From positions 1 through 57,314 of the forward strand of contig NZ_BILZ01000039.1 of NCBI RefSeq assembly GCF_004000825.1: a stretch of DNA of 57,314 bases, given 5' to 3'. Below the pieces are notes generated by a model. It had not been told where the DNA came from, ran no database searches, and saw nothing but the letters and a program-made list of their open reading frames with translations. The translations under genes and the position numbers were made by a program. This DNA is from Paenibacillus kobensis NBRC 15729 (GTDB lineage: Bacteria; Bacillota; Bacilli; Paenibacillales; Paenibacillaceae). Below, piece by piece: positions 25,018-33,221 of this stretch (the stretch's first letter is position 1; every line of letters begins with the position of its first letter).

Positions 25018-25051
25018 CTTCGACGATCAGAATTTTTTTACCAGAATTCAT
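25016..25051 (-). pseudogene. 5' remnant of a response regulator gene
   Basis: On the minus strand an ATG at 25051, with GGGAGAG six bases upstream and a TATAAT-like -10 further up (25104-25109), encodes MNSGKKILIVEDE, the classic first beta strand and acidic pocket of a receiver domain. After these residues the frame runs into trpS sequence in another register and stops. So the promoter, ribosome binding site and about a dozen codons of a regulator gene survive, joined to the 3' part of trpS. Confidence 0.7.
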
Positions 25052-25164
25052 GGGCACTCTCCCGCTTCGCCAAAAGAGCAAATATTTGTATGTTTATTTG
25101 AGGATTATACCGTATTGGCTAATAATCAGGGAAGCCGAATGTTGGCTCAGAGGGTCATAAAGAA

Positions 25165-25207
25165 AAGGCTCTCCGAGGTCATCGTTCGACGACGTTCGGA
25201 GAGCCTT
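25165..25207 (-). terminator. terminator of the feo operon
   Basis: AAGGCTCTCCGA (25165-25176) pairs with TTCGGAGAGCCTT (25195-25207), with a further internal hairpin in the loop. On the minus strand TTTTCTTT follows the stem, 26 bases after the last feo cistron. Confidence 0.8.
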
Positions 25208-25232
25208 CGCTGTCATTAGATTATAACAGCAT

Positions 25233-25400
25233 TCATTCCACGCGAGCAGGCGGGCTGCTAACGCTGGAGCATGCCGTCTGGCATGAGGATTGAAGCGAGC
25301 ACGCAGCACATTTGCCCTGCTTAGTCTTACGCACGTAACGCATCAGCGTCCAGCCTGCATAGCCGAAGATCGCAGCACCTGCGATAATGTTGAACAGCAT
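25233..25400 (-). CDS. FeoB-associated Cys-rich membrane protein
   Basis: A 55-residue protein with one N-terminal transmembrane helix (MLFNIIAGAAIFGYAGWTLM) and a short cytoplasmic tail holding KCAACSLQSSCQTAC, four cysteines in a CxxC...C...C pattern. This is the FeoB-associated cysteine-rich family found after feoB in Firmicutes; a role in ferrous iron transport (possibly like FeoC or in handing over Fe) is assumed from association. The ATG has GGGAGGA nine bases upstream. It lies 21 bp after feoB. Confidence 0.85.
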   Translation of the reverse strand: MLFNIIAGAAIFGYAGWTLMRYVRKTKQGKCAACSLQSSCQTACSSVSSPPARVE

Positions 25401-25421
25401 GGTTCCAGTTCCTCCCGGGAA

Positions 25422-27434
25422 TTAGTGAAAGCCCAATAACAGACCTGCGCGATAAATAATGAATGCGATAATGTAAGCGACAATAAGTGCATAGATGACC
25501 GAGAACCAAGTCCACTTCGCGGACTTCGTCTCGCTGCGAATCACGCCGACCGTTGCCAAGCAAGGAACATATAACAGTATGAATACCATGAAGCTGTATG
25601 CCTGCAGCGGGGTGAAGAATTGCGTGATCGCCCCTTCCAGTCCAGCATCGGTCGGCGCAGCATAGATGATGCCCATCGTCGATACGACGACCTCTTTGGC
25701 CAAAAAGCCTGTGATAAGCGCCGCCCCTGCCTGCCAGTTTCCGAAGCCAAGCGGCTGCATAATCGGCGATATAACTGAACCGATCGTCTGCAAGAAGCTT
25801 TCGTTCATTGGCACATTCCAGCCGGAGAAGCCCGAATAACCCAGCATCCAGATCACGACGGAACCGCCGAAAATGAACGTTCCGGCTTTGCGGACGAAGC
25901 CCTTGCCCTTCTCCCACGTGCTGCGGGAGAGCGTCCGCCACTGCGGAATGCGGTACGGCGGCATCTCGACGATAAACATTGACTCCTCCTCCTTGGCGAG
26001 CGTGAAGGAGAACAGTTTCGCAAGCGCCAGCGCTACGACGACGCCAAGCACATACAGCGACAGCACGATAAGGGCTTGATTCTTCTCGAAGAACGTTCCG
26101 ACGAACAAACTATACACGGACAGACGCGCGGAGCATGACATCAACGGCGTCAGCAGAATCGTGAGCAGACGCTCCTTGGGCTGCTCGATCGTCCGTGCAG
26201 CCATGATGCCCGGTACGTTGCAGCCGAACCCAATGATCATCGGGATGAATGCTTTGCCGTTCAGTCCGACGCCTTCGAGCAGTTTGTCCATAACAGTCGC
26301 AATCCTCGCCATATAACCAGAGTCCTCAATAAAGGAAATAATGAGGAACAGCATGAAGATCTGCGGTACGAACACAAGCACCCCGCCCACCCCGGAAATC
26401 ACCCCATCGAGCAAGACCGCTTTAATGAAAGCGGCCGCGCCAGCCGAATCGAGGAACGAGGAAACGTTGTCTCGCACAAAACCATTGAGCAGCGAATCGA
26501 GCGCGTCGGATAGCGGTGTGCCGAACCAATCGAAGGTGAGCTTGAACGTCAAATACATAAACGCCAAGAACACGGGAATACCTAGAAACTTGTTCATGAC
26601 GATGGCATCGATACGCTCTGATAGCGTCGTATGCTGCTCTTTCGTCTCGCGAACAGATTGCTGCAGCCATCCCTGGATGATGGCGGCACGCCGGTCGCGG
26701 ATATAATCCGCCAGCCTTATGCCGCCAGTTTCCTGAACGAGCTTCTCCGTTTCAACGTAACAAGCCTGCAGCTGCACCGGATCGACATACTGGCGAAGCT
26801 TCTGCAGAACTGGAATGTTACCCTCCAGCAGTTGCAGCGCAAGCCATCTTGCGGACGTCAGTTCCTTCGGCAGCATTGCTTCCAGTCTACTGATCGCTCC
26901 CTCCAGCACCGGTCCGTAATCGAATCGGCGCGGACTAGCGGCAATGCCGCTGTCACCGCTCGATTGAATCGAGGTTTCCAGCAGCGCATCACAGCCGTAT
27001 CCGGTGCGTGCGATGACAGGTACAATCGGAATGCCGATCTGCTTCGCAAGCTGCTCCACATCAATGTTCAAGCCGCGCTTCTTGGCTACATCAATCATAT
27101 TGAGCGCCAAGACGACCGGACGGCCATATTCCAGCAGCTGGATCGTCAGATGCAGGTTGCGCTCCAGCTGCGAAGCATCCACGACATTCAATAGCATGGA
27201 AGGCGTCTCGTCCAGCAAATACAGCGTCGTTACCCCTTCGTCACGCGACAGAGGACTGAGCGAGTAAATGCCCGGCAAGTCGATGAGCTGGCCGCGTTTA
27301 TTGTTCAGCATGCCGACCTTCTTCTCGATCGTAACGCCGGCCCAATTACCGACATATTCATAGGAATCCGTCAGCATATTGAAGAGCGAGGTTTTGCCGG
27401 TATTGGGGTTGCCGGTCAATGCAAGCTTGATCAT
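25422..27434 (-). CDS. feoB: ferrous iron transporter FeoB
   Basis: A 670-residue Fe(II) transporter. The N-terminal G domain has G1 GNPNTGKTSLFN, G3 DLPGIYSL and G4 NMID; the membrane domain has two Gate-type repeats with the conserved cysteine in GFGCNVPGIMAAR, and SARLSVY. The start is taken at 27434 (MIKLALTG), which overlaps the feoA stop by 4 bp (ATGA); an upstream in-frame start lies inside feoA and is not family-like. Together with feoA and the Cys-rich partner it imports Fe(II), probably under Fur control. Confidence 0.95.
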   Translation of the reverse strand: MIKLALTGNPNTGKTSLFNMLTDSYEYVGNWAGVTIEKKVGMLNNKRGQLIDLPGIYSLSPLSRDEGVTTLYLLDETPSMLLNVVDASQLERNLHLTIQLLEYGRPVVLALNMIDVAKKRGLNIDVEQLAKQIGIPIVPVIARTGYGCDALLETSIQSSGDSGIAASPRRFDYGPVLEGAISRLEAMLPKELTSARWLALQLLEGNIPVLQKLRQYVDPVQLQACYVETEKLVQETGGIRLADYIRDRRAAIIQGWLQQSVRETKEQHTTLSERIDAIVMNKFLGIPVFLAFMYLTFKLTFDWFGTPLSDALDSLLNGFVRDNVSSFLDSAGAAAFIKAVLLDGVISGVGGVLVFVPQIFMLFLIISFIEDSGYMARIATVMDKLLEGVGLNGKAFIPMIIGFGCNVPGIMAARTIEQPKERLLTILLTPLMSCSARLSVYSLFVGTFFEKNQALIVLSLYVLGVVVALALAKLFSFTLAKEEESMFIVEMPPYRIPQWRTLSRSTWEKGKGFVRKAGTFIFGGSVVIWMLGYSGFSGWNVPMNESFLQTIGSVISPIMQPLGFGNWQAGAALITGFLAKEVVVSTMGIIYAAPTDAGLEGAITQFFTPLQAYSFMVFILLYVPCLATVGVIRSETKSAKWTWFSVIYALIVAYIIAFIIYRAGLLLGFH

Positions 27435-27661
27435 ACGCCCTCTACCAGAATGCTGCCTGCATCCTTGCGACGGATAGCTATCCATTGCCCCTTAATCTCA
27501 ATCGTGCAAGGACCGCCGAACGGCATCGTCTTGCGGAGTGAAATGACGGATCCCACCATGACGCCGAGGTCCCCAAGACGTCGGCGAACTAGCGCATGGA
27601 CGCTATCTAAATTCGTAACTTTAACGTTGGAACCGGCGGTCGTTTCCAGCAGTGTCATCAT
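27431..27661 (-). CDS. feoA: ferrous iron transport protein FeoA
   Basis: A 76-residue SH3-like protein (VTNLDSVHALVRRRLGDLGVMVGSVISLRK ... IAIRRKDAGSILVE) that binds the G domain of FeoB and supports Fe(II) transport. GGAG lies five bases before the ATG at 27661 (a second ATG follows at once); an upstream GTG at 27667 overlaps the SD and is rejected. It is the first gene of the feo operon, directly behind the Fur box. Confidence 0.9.
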   Translation of the reverse strand: MMTLLETTAGSNVKVTNLDSVHALVRRRLGDLGVMVGSVISLRKTMPFGGPCTIEIKGQWIAIRRKDAGSILVEGV

Positions 27662-27702
27662 GTTCACTCCATCTATAGTTCAATTCCAAATTTATAAACC
27701 GA

Positions 27703-27719
27703 CGATAATGATTATCAAT
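27703..27719 (-). promoter_or_regulatory. Fur box overlapping the feo promoter
   Basis: GATAAT-G-ATTATC (27704-27716) is a perfect palindrome matching the core of the Fur 7-1-7 consensus. On the minus strand TTGATA within it could act as -35 and TATAAA 16 bases further as -10, so Fur binding would block transcription when iron is plentiful. Fur regulation is known for feo operons in many bacteria. Confidence 0.85.
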
Positions 27720-27821
27720 GTCTAATAATAGAGGATGCGGGCAGCATTTTCAATCACAATCTGATGGCGAACTTCGCACCAATTAATTCCCCTGGAGAGA
27801 TTTCCGGCAGTGAGAAGCTGT

Positions 27822-28190
27822 TCACGGCACTCCAACTGTGGAGTTGGTTCCGTTATCAGGGGATTGCACTCCCCATTTCACTCCCCAGTCACGCATCTGT
27901 ACAAGCACCTCGCTATACGCCATTCCGCTCTCCGTTAATGCATATTCGACGGTTACCGGTACAGTTGGAAACACTTTACGAATAACGATACCGCGCTGCT
28001 CCAAATGACGAAGCGTGTCAGTAAGTGACTGGATGCTAATGCCAGTTAGACTTCGATGAAGTTGATTGAAACGCTGGGCCCCTTGGCACAGCTGAGAAAT
28101 CACAGAATACGACCACTTACCGCTAATCACCTCGATTGCGGCAACAATGGCTGGGTAGCAAGGCAATTCACTCTCATTGGGTTGATTCAC
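27822..28190 (-). CDS. HxlR/DUF24-type regulator
   Basis: A 122-residue winged-helix regulator: conserved cysteine at residue 11 (ELPCYPAI), ISGKWSYSVISQLCQGAQRFNQLHRSLTGISIQSLTDTLRHLEQRGIV. The N-terminal cysteine corresponds to the redox-sensing one of YodB/HypR-type members that react to quinones, disulfide stress or aldehydes. It starts with GTG (28190) with AGGAGG seven bases upstream. Divergent from an NAD(P)-binding reductase gene, which it probably controls. Confidence 0.87.
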   Translation of the reverse strand: MNQPNESELPCYPAIVAAIEVISGKWSYSVISQLCQGAQRFNQLHRSLTGISIQSLTDTLRHLEQRGIVIRKVFPTVPVTVEYALTESGMAYSEVLVQMRDWGVKWGVQSPDNGTNSTVGVP

Positions 28191-28330
28191 GGCAATTCCT
28201 CCTTACAAAACATTAGTTGATCCAGAAAAGTAGAGTATGGCAAAAAAAATTGCGTTCTTTTCGAGAAACATCGTCCGTTATATGCTCTTTCCAGGGGGAC
28301 CACAAATTACCCTAGGAGGCGGAGAATACG

Positions 28331-28981
28331 ATGAAGATCGGAATTATTGGAGCCGGCAACGCCGGCAAAACGTTAGGGTCTGCGTTAGCCAAGCAGGGTT
28401 ATCCCGTAATGCTTGGATCCCGGCGACCAGAGAAACTTGCGGATTGGGTTCAAGTAGAGAATGCGGACCATACAACAATCTTTGTCGGTACGCTTAGTGA
28501 GGCGGCCGCTTTTGGCGAATTGCTTATTCACGCGGTAACGGGTCGTGATGCGATCGAGGCTCTTAATCTGGCTGGGGAACAAAATCTGCATGGAAAAGTC
28601 CTCTTGGACGTGTCACTGCCGATTGATTTCAAGGACGGCCGAATGTCGCTGTTTACATCGACCGGAGAATCGCTAGGCGAACGAATTCAATTCGCATTCC
28701 CTGAATCTAAAGTGGTCAAAGTCATGAACCATATTGCCGCCGGAGTGATGGTGAATCCCAACAGTGTCGCTGACGGGGATCATGATCTGTTTATGAGCGG
28801 GAACGACGGCGCCGCCAAGCAGGCAGTCTCAACCCTGCTTCAACAGGCGTTCGGTTGGAAACGAATATACGATATTGGCGATATATCGGGTGCGCAAGCA
28901 ACAGAAGGGCTGGCCTTACTGGCTTCTCGTGTTGCTTCAGCCCTGGGACACGGAATGATGAACTTCAAGGTCTCGCATTAA
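28331..28981 (+). CDS. F420/NADP oxidoreductase-like NAD(P)-binding protein
   Basis: A 216-residue Rossmann protein of the NADPH-dependent F420 reductase type: MKIGIIGAGNAGKTLGSALAKQG, then MLGSRRPEK (phosphate-binding R residues favour NADPH), and VVKVMNHIAAGVM. Enzymes of this group in non-methanogens often act as generic NADPH-dependent oxidoreductases; the substrate is unknown. It has AGGAGG and GGAG upstream and is divergent from an HxlR regulator with a sensor-type cysteine, so a role in detoxification of electrophiles is likely. Confidence 0.8.
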   Translation: MKIGIIGAGNAGKTLGSALAKQGYPVMLGSRRPEKLADWVQVENADHTTIFVGTLSEAAAFGELLIHAVTGRDAIEALNLAGEQNLHGKVLLDVSLPIDFKDGRMSLFTSTGESLGERIQFAFPESKVVKVMNHIAAGVMVNPNSVADGDHDLFMSGNDGAAKQAVSTLLQQAFGWKRIYDIGDISGAQATEGLALLASRVASALGHGMMNFKVSH

Positions 28982-29018
28982 CCCCTCATAACGATATGAT
29001 AATTGACCCCGTGTCAAA

Positions 29019-29058
29019 AATACAGAGCAAAGGCGATGTCCATGCCTTGCTCTGTATT
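29019..29058 (+). terminator. terminator with TACAGAGC/GCTCTGTA arms
   Basis: AATACAGAGCAAAGGC (29019-29034) pairs with GCCTTGCTCTGTATT (29044-29058). It lies 38 bases after the reductase stop. The arms are shared with hairpins near 40178 and 57012. Confidence 0.75.
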
Positions 29059-29103
29059 CATCGAATATTGGCGACTCCATGCCGACCTCGGCACCTAAAA
29101 AAT

Positions 29104-29141
29104 ACATCGCCGGCGGCGAGTTGGCCGCATGGCGATGTTTT
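29104..29141. repeat. second hairpin, ACATCGCC/GGCGATGT
   Basis: ACATCGCC (29104-29111) pairs with GGCGATGT (29131-29138), with a nested GCGGC/GCCGC stem, followed by TTTC. The arms are identical to those at 15669-15707. It may be a second terminator or a mobile hairpin repeat. Confidence 0.6.
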
Positions 29142-29383
29142 CACGTTCTGAGTGCTGCAAGGCTCCGTGTATTCAGAAGACACCGTGAATTTTAAGCAAT
29201 CCATCGCCGCGGCCGAACATACGGATCTGCAGGAAGTCATGAACGTGGCTGAGAATGTCAGGACTTATCTAGAGCCGCAGAGAGGAACGCCTGCTGTAGA
29301 CGAATTGGGTTCAATTTGGTTTGTGCTCCTGCGTATTACGGCAATACTGGGGATTATAAGAATTCCGATTGGGGACAAACCAA
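29142..29383 (+). other. region with a possible gene remnant
   Basis: An open frame from 29152 reads like protein for about 50 codons (GSVYSEDTVNFKQSIAAAEH ... TYLEPQRGTPAVDE), with alanine- and glutamate-rich helical character, but it has no ribosome binding site and continues out of step into the next membrane-protein gene. It may be the tail of a decayed gene together with the promoter of the next one. No family recognised. Confidence 0.3.
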
Positions 29384-30271
29384 ATGCTTTCAAAGATACG
29401 GACAGATATTCCGCTGACAGCCCTATGGTTCGTCATTCCTGCTGTGCTCTGCACGATCCTCTTCATCGTTATTTTTTGGAGGAAAAAGGATCTAAAGCTG
29501 TGGATGCTGTATTTATGTTTAAATGCCATATCGCTTTTTTTGGAAGACGCCATTTTTATCTTCTTAAACAGCTACGAGTACAAGCCTGGAATATTGAAAC
29601 AGCCCTATGCCGACAATGCGCTGGGAGCTTACTTCTCCCAATCGTATTACATTACCTCAATAGCCTTGTTAATCGCTGCATATCATCTCCGGTTTCGCTG
29701 GAATATACTATTTACCGCAATGTTTGTTGGCATCGAATACTTGTTTCTATTCCTGGGGATCTACAAGCTCAATTGGTGGCATCCGGCGTATACTGCAGTC
29801 GGGTTGGTCATCTATTTTGCGATCTCAAAGAAATGGTATAACTACTTACTGCATCCCTCCTCCCGTTTGGTCAGGTTCTTCACCCTATTCTGCATTAATT
29901 ATGGGAACTATGCGGTCATTGCGGCTCTGCCTGTTATTTTTGAGGCTTACCGGCTTGCAGGCGGGTGGTTTGCTGATCCTGTGAGGGATACTATTGCGGT
30001 TATTATCGTTATCTTGTTAACACGGAGTTCAGTGATCGCTGTGGTTTGCTTCTGCAGCCTCCACTGGATCATCAAGGCGTTCGTTCCGGTTTTATTATTT
30101 GTTGGTTATCTAGTGCTGATTCAGCTGCATATCTTTATTATTTCTTCTTTTTGGATACTTGTCTTATTTTCATCGGCGGATATTTGGACTCTTCTCTTTT
30201 GTTGTTATTTCAATCGGAAGTTATTGCAGTCCGAAATAAGAAAAACCGCAGGCGAGCGCCTTCGGTTTTGA
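29384..30271 (+). CDS. polytopic membrane protein, unknown function
   Basis: A 295-residue hydrophobic protein with eight or nine predicted helices and many aromatic residues (for example IFWRKKDLKLWMLYLCLNAISLF and GIEYLFLFLGIYKLNWWHP). No catalytic or transporter motif is recognised; it resembles the broad group of Bacillales multi-pass proteins of the CBO0543 kind only in general character. Start is uncertain: ATG at 29384 with GGGG nine bases upstream, or TTG at 29369. It ends in a hairpin that overlaps the last codons. Monocistronic. Confidence 0.6.
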   Translation: MLSKIRTDIPLTALWFVIPAVLCTILFIVIFWRKKDLKLWMLYLCLNAISLFLEDAIFIFLNSYEYKPGILKQPYADNALGAYFSQSYYITSIALLIAAYHLRFRWNILFTAMFVGIEYLFLFLGIYKLNWWHPAYTAVGLVIYFAISKKWYNYLLHPSSRLVRFFTLFCINYGNYAVIAALPVIFEAYRLAGGWFADPVRDTIAVIIVILLTRSSVIAVVCFCSLHWIIKAFVPVLLFVGYLVLIQLHIFIISSFWILVLFSSADIWTLLFCCYFNRKLLQSEIRKTAGERLRF

Positions 30272-30296
30272 ACAGAACAGGGCGCTCTTGCGAGCG
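30244..30296. terminator. double hairpin between convergent genes
   Basis: First hairpin AAAACCGCAGGCG/CGCCTTCGGTTTT around 30243-30270, overlapping the gene end; second GGGCGCTC-TTGC-GAGCGCCC at about 30276-30299. The first fits the plus-strand gene, the second the minus-strand azoR transcript. Confidence 0.7.
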
Positions 30297-30321
30297 CCCC
30301 AACCTTTTGAAAAACCCCGTA

Positions 30322-30954
30322 TTAGAAACGTTCCGCTACTTTCTTAGCATGCGCAATTGCCTCTTCTTTAATGGCTGGAGCCCGCTCTGATGATGCCGTT
30401 CCTTCAGCAAAAATAGCCTCCGTAGATTGAATCCCATAGAACTGCAAAATCTTTTTCAGATAGCTGTATCCCATTTCGATTTCAGCAAGAGGACCTTCCG
30501 AATAAACGGAACCGCTAGCTTGAATGTGCAAGGCTTTCTTGCCGGACAACAGACCTACAGGACCATCCTTGGTATACTTGAACGTTTTGCCCGGAATTGA
30601 AGTCGCATCCGTGTATGCTTTCAGAACCGGCGGGACCGAGAAATTCCACATGGGGGAAACATACACGTACTTATCGGCAGCCACGTATTGATCGACAATC
30701 GCGTCAAGACGAGCCACTTTTGATTGCTCGGCTTCGGACAGTTGATCGAAAGACGAACCCGACCGAAGTTTTTCCCAACCACGCAATACATCTGCATCAA
30801 ATTGTGGAATATTCTCTTTGTACAGATCCAAATGCACAACTTCATCTGTTGGATTAGCTTCATGGTACGCTTCAATAAATTGTTTACCTACCGCGAGGCT
30901 AACAGATTCCTGAGGATCAAGGGGATGTGCGGTGATGTACAGTACAGTCGCCAT
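30322..30954 (-). CDS. azoR: FMN-dependent NADH azoreductase
   Basis: A 210-residue flavodoxin-like enzyme: [16 protein letters not shown] binds FMN phosphate, [18 protein letters not shown] is the diagnostic AzoR motif, and [10 protein letters not shown] completes the flavin site. It reduces azo dyes and, physiologically, quinones by two-electron transfer. The start is the ATG at 30954 with GGAAG eight bases upstream. It is divergent from an HxlR-type regulator, the same pairing of enzyme type and regulator type as B. subtilis AzoR1 with YodB, which suggests quinone/diamide induction. Confidence 0.92.
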   Translation of the reverse strand: MATVLYITAHPLDPQESVSLAVGKQFIEAYHEANPTDEVVHLDLYKENIPQFDADVLRGWEKLRSGSSFDQLSEAEQSKVARLDAIVDQYVAADKYVYVSPMWNFSVPPVLKAYTDATSIPGKTFKYTKDGPVGLLSGKKALHIQASGSVYSEGPLAEIEMGYSYLKKILQFYGIQSTEAIFAEGTASSERAPAIKEEAIAHAKKVAERF

Positions 30955-30983
30955 GATCAAAACTTCCTTTCTATAATGAAATG

Positions 30984-31020
30984 AAGTACATCTACAGGAG
31001 TAATCATATATTATGTACTT
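30984..31020. promoter_or_regulatory. inverted repeat in azoR-hxlR intergenic region
   Basis: AAGTACAT (30984-30991) and ATGTACTT (31013-31020) are perfect 8-bp inverted repeats whose centres lie 29 bp apart, about three helical turns. They sit between the divergent starts and are good candidate operator halves for the HxlR protein. Confidence 0.55.
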
Positions 31021-31087
31021 ACTTATTTAAAGAAGGCACAATAATGTGGTATAGTATGAAAAAAGGTACTGTAACGGAGGCCAACGT

Positions 31088-31447
31088 ATGCCAGATAAAC
31101 CTGCCCAATGTCAATTCGTTGCGGCGCTGGATTCGATCGTCGGCAAGTGGAAGCCGATCATCCTTTATCATTTGCTTCAAGGTAAGCCTCTGCGGTTCAA
31201 TGAGCTAAGAAGATTGCTGCCCGGGATTACGCAGAGGATGCTTACGCTCCACCTGCGCGAATTGGAGGAGGAAGAGCTCGTTACACGAGTCATTTATCCG
31301 CAGATCCCGCCGAAAGTGGAATACTCCATCACGGAATACGGCATGAGCCTGTCTCCGATTCTGGAAACCCTGCATCAATGGGGAGCCGCCCATGTCGAGC
31401 GAATGCAGTTCAAACAGAAGAATAATGAACAAACCGAAACGGACTAG
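31088..31447 (+). CDS. HxlR/YodB-like redox regulator
   Basis: A 119-residue winged-helix protein with the conserved sensor cysteine near the N-terminus (Cys8, QCQFV), IVGKWKPIILYHLLQGKPLRFNELRRLLPGITQRMLTLHLRELEEEELV and the wing sequence VEYSITEYG. In YodB and CatR the equivalent cysteine is oxidised or alkylated by quinones, relieving repression of azoreductases. GGAGG precedes the ATG. Its terminator overlaps the stop codon. It probably represses azoR and itself. Confidence 0.9.
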   Translation: MPDKPAQCQFVAALDSIVGKWKPIILYHLLQGKPLRFNELRRLLPGITQRMLTLHLRELEEEELVTRVIYPQIPPKVEYSITEYGMSLSPILETLHQWGAAHVERMQFKQKNNEQTETD

Positions 31448-31480
31448 CGTTCGAAATTACGCTAGTCCGTTTCGGTTGAT
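31432..31480 (+). terminator. long terminator overlapping the hxlR 3' end
   Basis: AACCGAAACGGACTAGCGT (31432-31450) and its complement ACGCTAGTCCGTTTCGGTT (31459-31477) form a perfect 19-bp stem with an 8-base loop. The stop codon TAG is inside the left arm. No long T-run follows, but the stem is very stable and may serve both convergent genes. Confidence 0.75.
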
Positions 31481-31524
31481 ACATCATCCAGGGGGGCGAT
31501 ATTATGAACCCTCCGGCGATGTCA

Positions 31525-32415
31525 TCACCTGATCGATATCATCTTATGAAACATCTCGTCTAATAATAGGATTTCTGCTTTTTGGCTGACGGCGTGGTTC
31601 CCAAGCTTCACATCAATAATGAAGTCATTGCTCAGCATCTGGCGGTAACGAGAAATAATATCGTCGTCCGGCAATTCCCCCATTGCCTTCGTTTCGGGTG
31701 GGATTACCGGAATGCCGGCTTGCTCTACCAGTTGAATGTTTTGTTTAATCTCTGCGGCAATCTTGCTTAGGGTGCTCACACTTCTTGCCGTCTCTATATC
31801 CACCATTCCGTCATTCGTATAGAAATGCTTGTTGACAATAGCCAGCGCAGTATGCGAAATATGGAATGCCTGAATATCTTTTTGGATTTGATAATGCAGA
31901 TCCGCTGATTCAAATATTCGGCCGAGTTCTTTCACTCTCTCGGTCGTCAGTCCATTTATTTCTCCAAAAATGGTTCCTTGATGTTTCTCGGAACCGAATT
32001 GGGCGTATAGAACACCCTCCTTAATGTCTCCACCAGCGCCTGGGAATCCCGGGAGTAAGCGATCACCCACGATTTCAAGCCAAGAGTCATATCCTATGGT
32101 GTTGGTCAAGGTGACGATGGTCTTGCTCCGATTATGCTTGATCGCTGACAGGGCAGATTCGGCTTGATCATATCTGACTGGGACCAAAATAAAATCATAA
32201 ATGTCGTCGTTATCAAGTTTCTCGATCGTCTGGATCGATATTTGCTTGATCGTTCCATTATCGTTATATTTCAGCCCTTCCCTTTTCAGTGTCTCCAATC
32301 TCTTTCCTCGTGCCAGTATAGTGACGTTCAGTCCCGACTGTGCTAACCGGAGTGCATATACACTGCCAATCACGCCGGCGCCAAATATCAAAAGTCTATA
32401 CGGTTTGGTGTTCAA
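31525..32415 (-). CDS. ketopantoate reductase-like (ApbA/PanE) protein
   Basis: A 296-residue NADP-dependent oxidoreductase. The N-terminal Rossmann motif is LLIFGAGVIGSVYALRLAQSG with ILARGKR favouring NADPH; the C-terminal helical domain follows. PanE makes pantoate for CoA, but many paralogues act on other 2-keto acids, and this one has no panB/C neighbours, so pantothenate synthesis is not assured. I start at TTG 32415 with AGGAAGGA five bases upstream; the frame extends 30 codons further without family similarity. It is divergent from a TetR regulator with a palindromic operator between. Confidence 0.75.
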   Translation of the reverse strand: MNTKPYRLLIFGAGVIGSVYALRLAQSGLNVTILARGKRLETLKREGLKYNDNGTIKQISIQTIEKLDNDDIYDFILVPVRYDQAESALSAIKHNRSKTIVTLTNTIGYDSWLEIVGDRLLPGFPGAGGDIKEGVLYAQFGSEKHQGTIFGEINGLTTERVKELGRIFESADLHYQIQKDIQAFHISHTALAIVNKHFYTNDGMVDIETARSVSTLSKIAAEIKQNIQLVEQAGIPVIPPETKAMGELPDDDIISRYRQMLSNDFIIDVKLGNHAVSQKAEILLLDEMFHKMISIR

Positions 32416-32523
32416 TATGATCCTTCCTTTCAAAGAATGAGTCTCAGATTGTTTAAGCAACACCTGTTTGATAAGATAATAATTTCGCAGTGCTAATGAT
32501 TTCAACCGGCAGTGTTAGAGGAA

Positions 32524-32539
32524 TGTTGCGTAGGCAACA
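32524..32539. promoter_or_regulatory. palindromic operator between the reductase and TetR genes
   Basis: TGTTGC-GTAG-GCAACA is a perfect 6-4-6 palindrome in the 160-bp divergent region, followed by further TGTT half-sites. TetR-family regulators typically bind such dyads next to their own gene. Confidence 0.6.
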
Positions 32540-32576
32540 CATTGTGTTATTTGATGTTTAACAAGGGGGCGGAGAC

Positions 32577-33158
32577 ATGGTAAATCAGGAAGATCCGAGG
32601 GTGTTGCGCACACGACAGTTAATTAGAGAAGCGTTCAGAGATCTGTTGCATAGAAAAGGATTTGATGCAATCACCATCAAAGATATCGCTCAGGAAGCTA
32701 CCATTAACCGTGCCACCTTTTACGCCCATTTTGAAGATAAATTTGCTTTGCTTGAGGAAATAACAGAACAGGCTTTTCATGAGAGGTTTCCAGAGCAAGT
32801 GGCGAATGCACAGGAATTTACGGATGAAATATGTAACCAGTTGATCTTGATGACCCACCAATACATCGTGGATTTTTATCGAATCTGCAGAATGGATTCC
32901 AAATCGATGGCTACGCTTGTCGACGATAAAATACAGAAAATGCTGCAGCAAACTATAGAAAGCATTCTGAGAGGAGATAGCCACCACGAGGCGGACAGGC
33001 ATCATATAAAACTCATGGCGGCCATGACCAGTTCATCTATCTATGAGGCTGCGCATTATTGTTTAAATGTCGAGGAAAAGAATCTAGCCGGTGGGCTTGT
33101 AGACATCGTTCGGCCCTATGTCATGAACGGTCTGGGGCTGTATCGAAAATTGCATTAA
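32577..33158 (+). CDS. TetR/AcrR family regulator
   Basis: A 193-residue one-component repressor. The N-terminal HTH reads LIREAFRDLLHRKGFDAITIKDIAQEATINRATFYAHFEDKFALLEE, a textbook TetR domain; the C-terminal ligand-binding part is helical and of no recognised subgroup. AGGGGG lies eight bases before the ATG. It most likely represses the divergent ketopantoate reductase-like gene and itself through the palindrome at 32524. Confidence 0.9.
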   Translation: MVNQEDPRVLRTRQLIREAFRDLLHRKGFDAITIKDIAQEATINRATFYAHFEDKFALLEEITEQAFHERFPEQVANAQEFTDEICNQLILMTHQYIVDFYRICRMDSKSMATLVDDKIQKMLQQTIESILRGDSHHEADRHHIKLMAAMTSSSIYEAAHYCLNVEEKNLAGGLVDIVRPYVMNGLGLYRKLH

Positions 33159-33221
33159 TAAAGAGAGCCGCAGCAGGTCACTCACCGGTAACCCGCCACA
33201 GCCCTCATCCCCTCTTTATCT

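Noticed and set aside
25094-25309. 71-codon minus-strand frame between trpS remnant and feo genes
   Set aside because: It runs through the feo terminator and overlaps the Cys-rich FeoB-associated gene in another frame; no SD.
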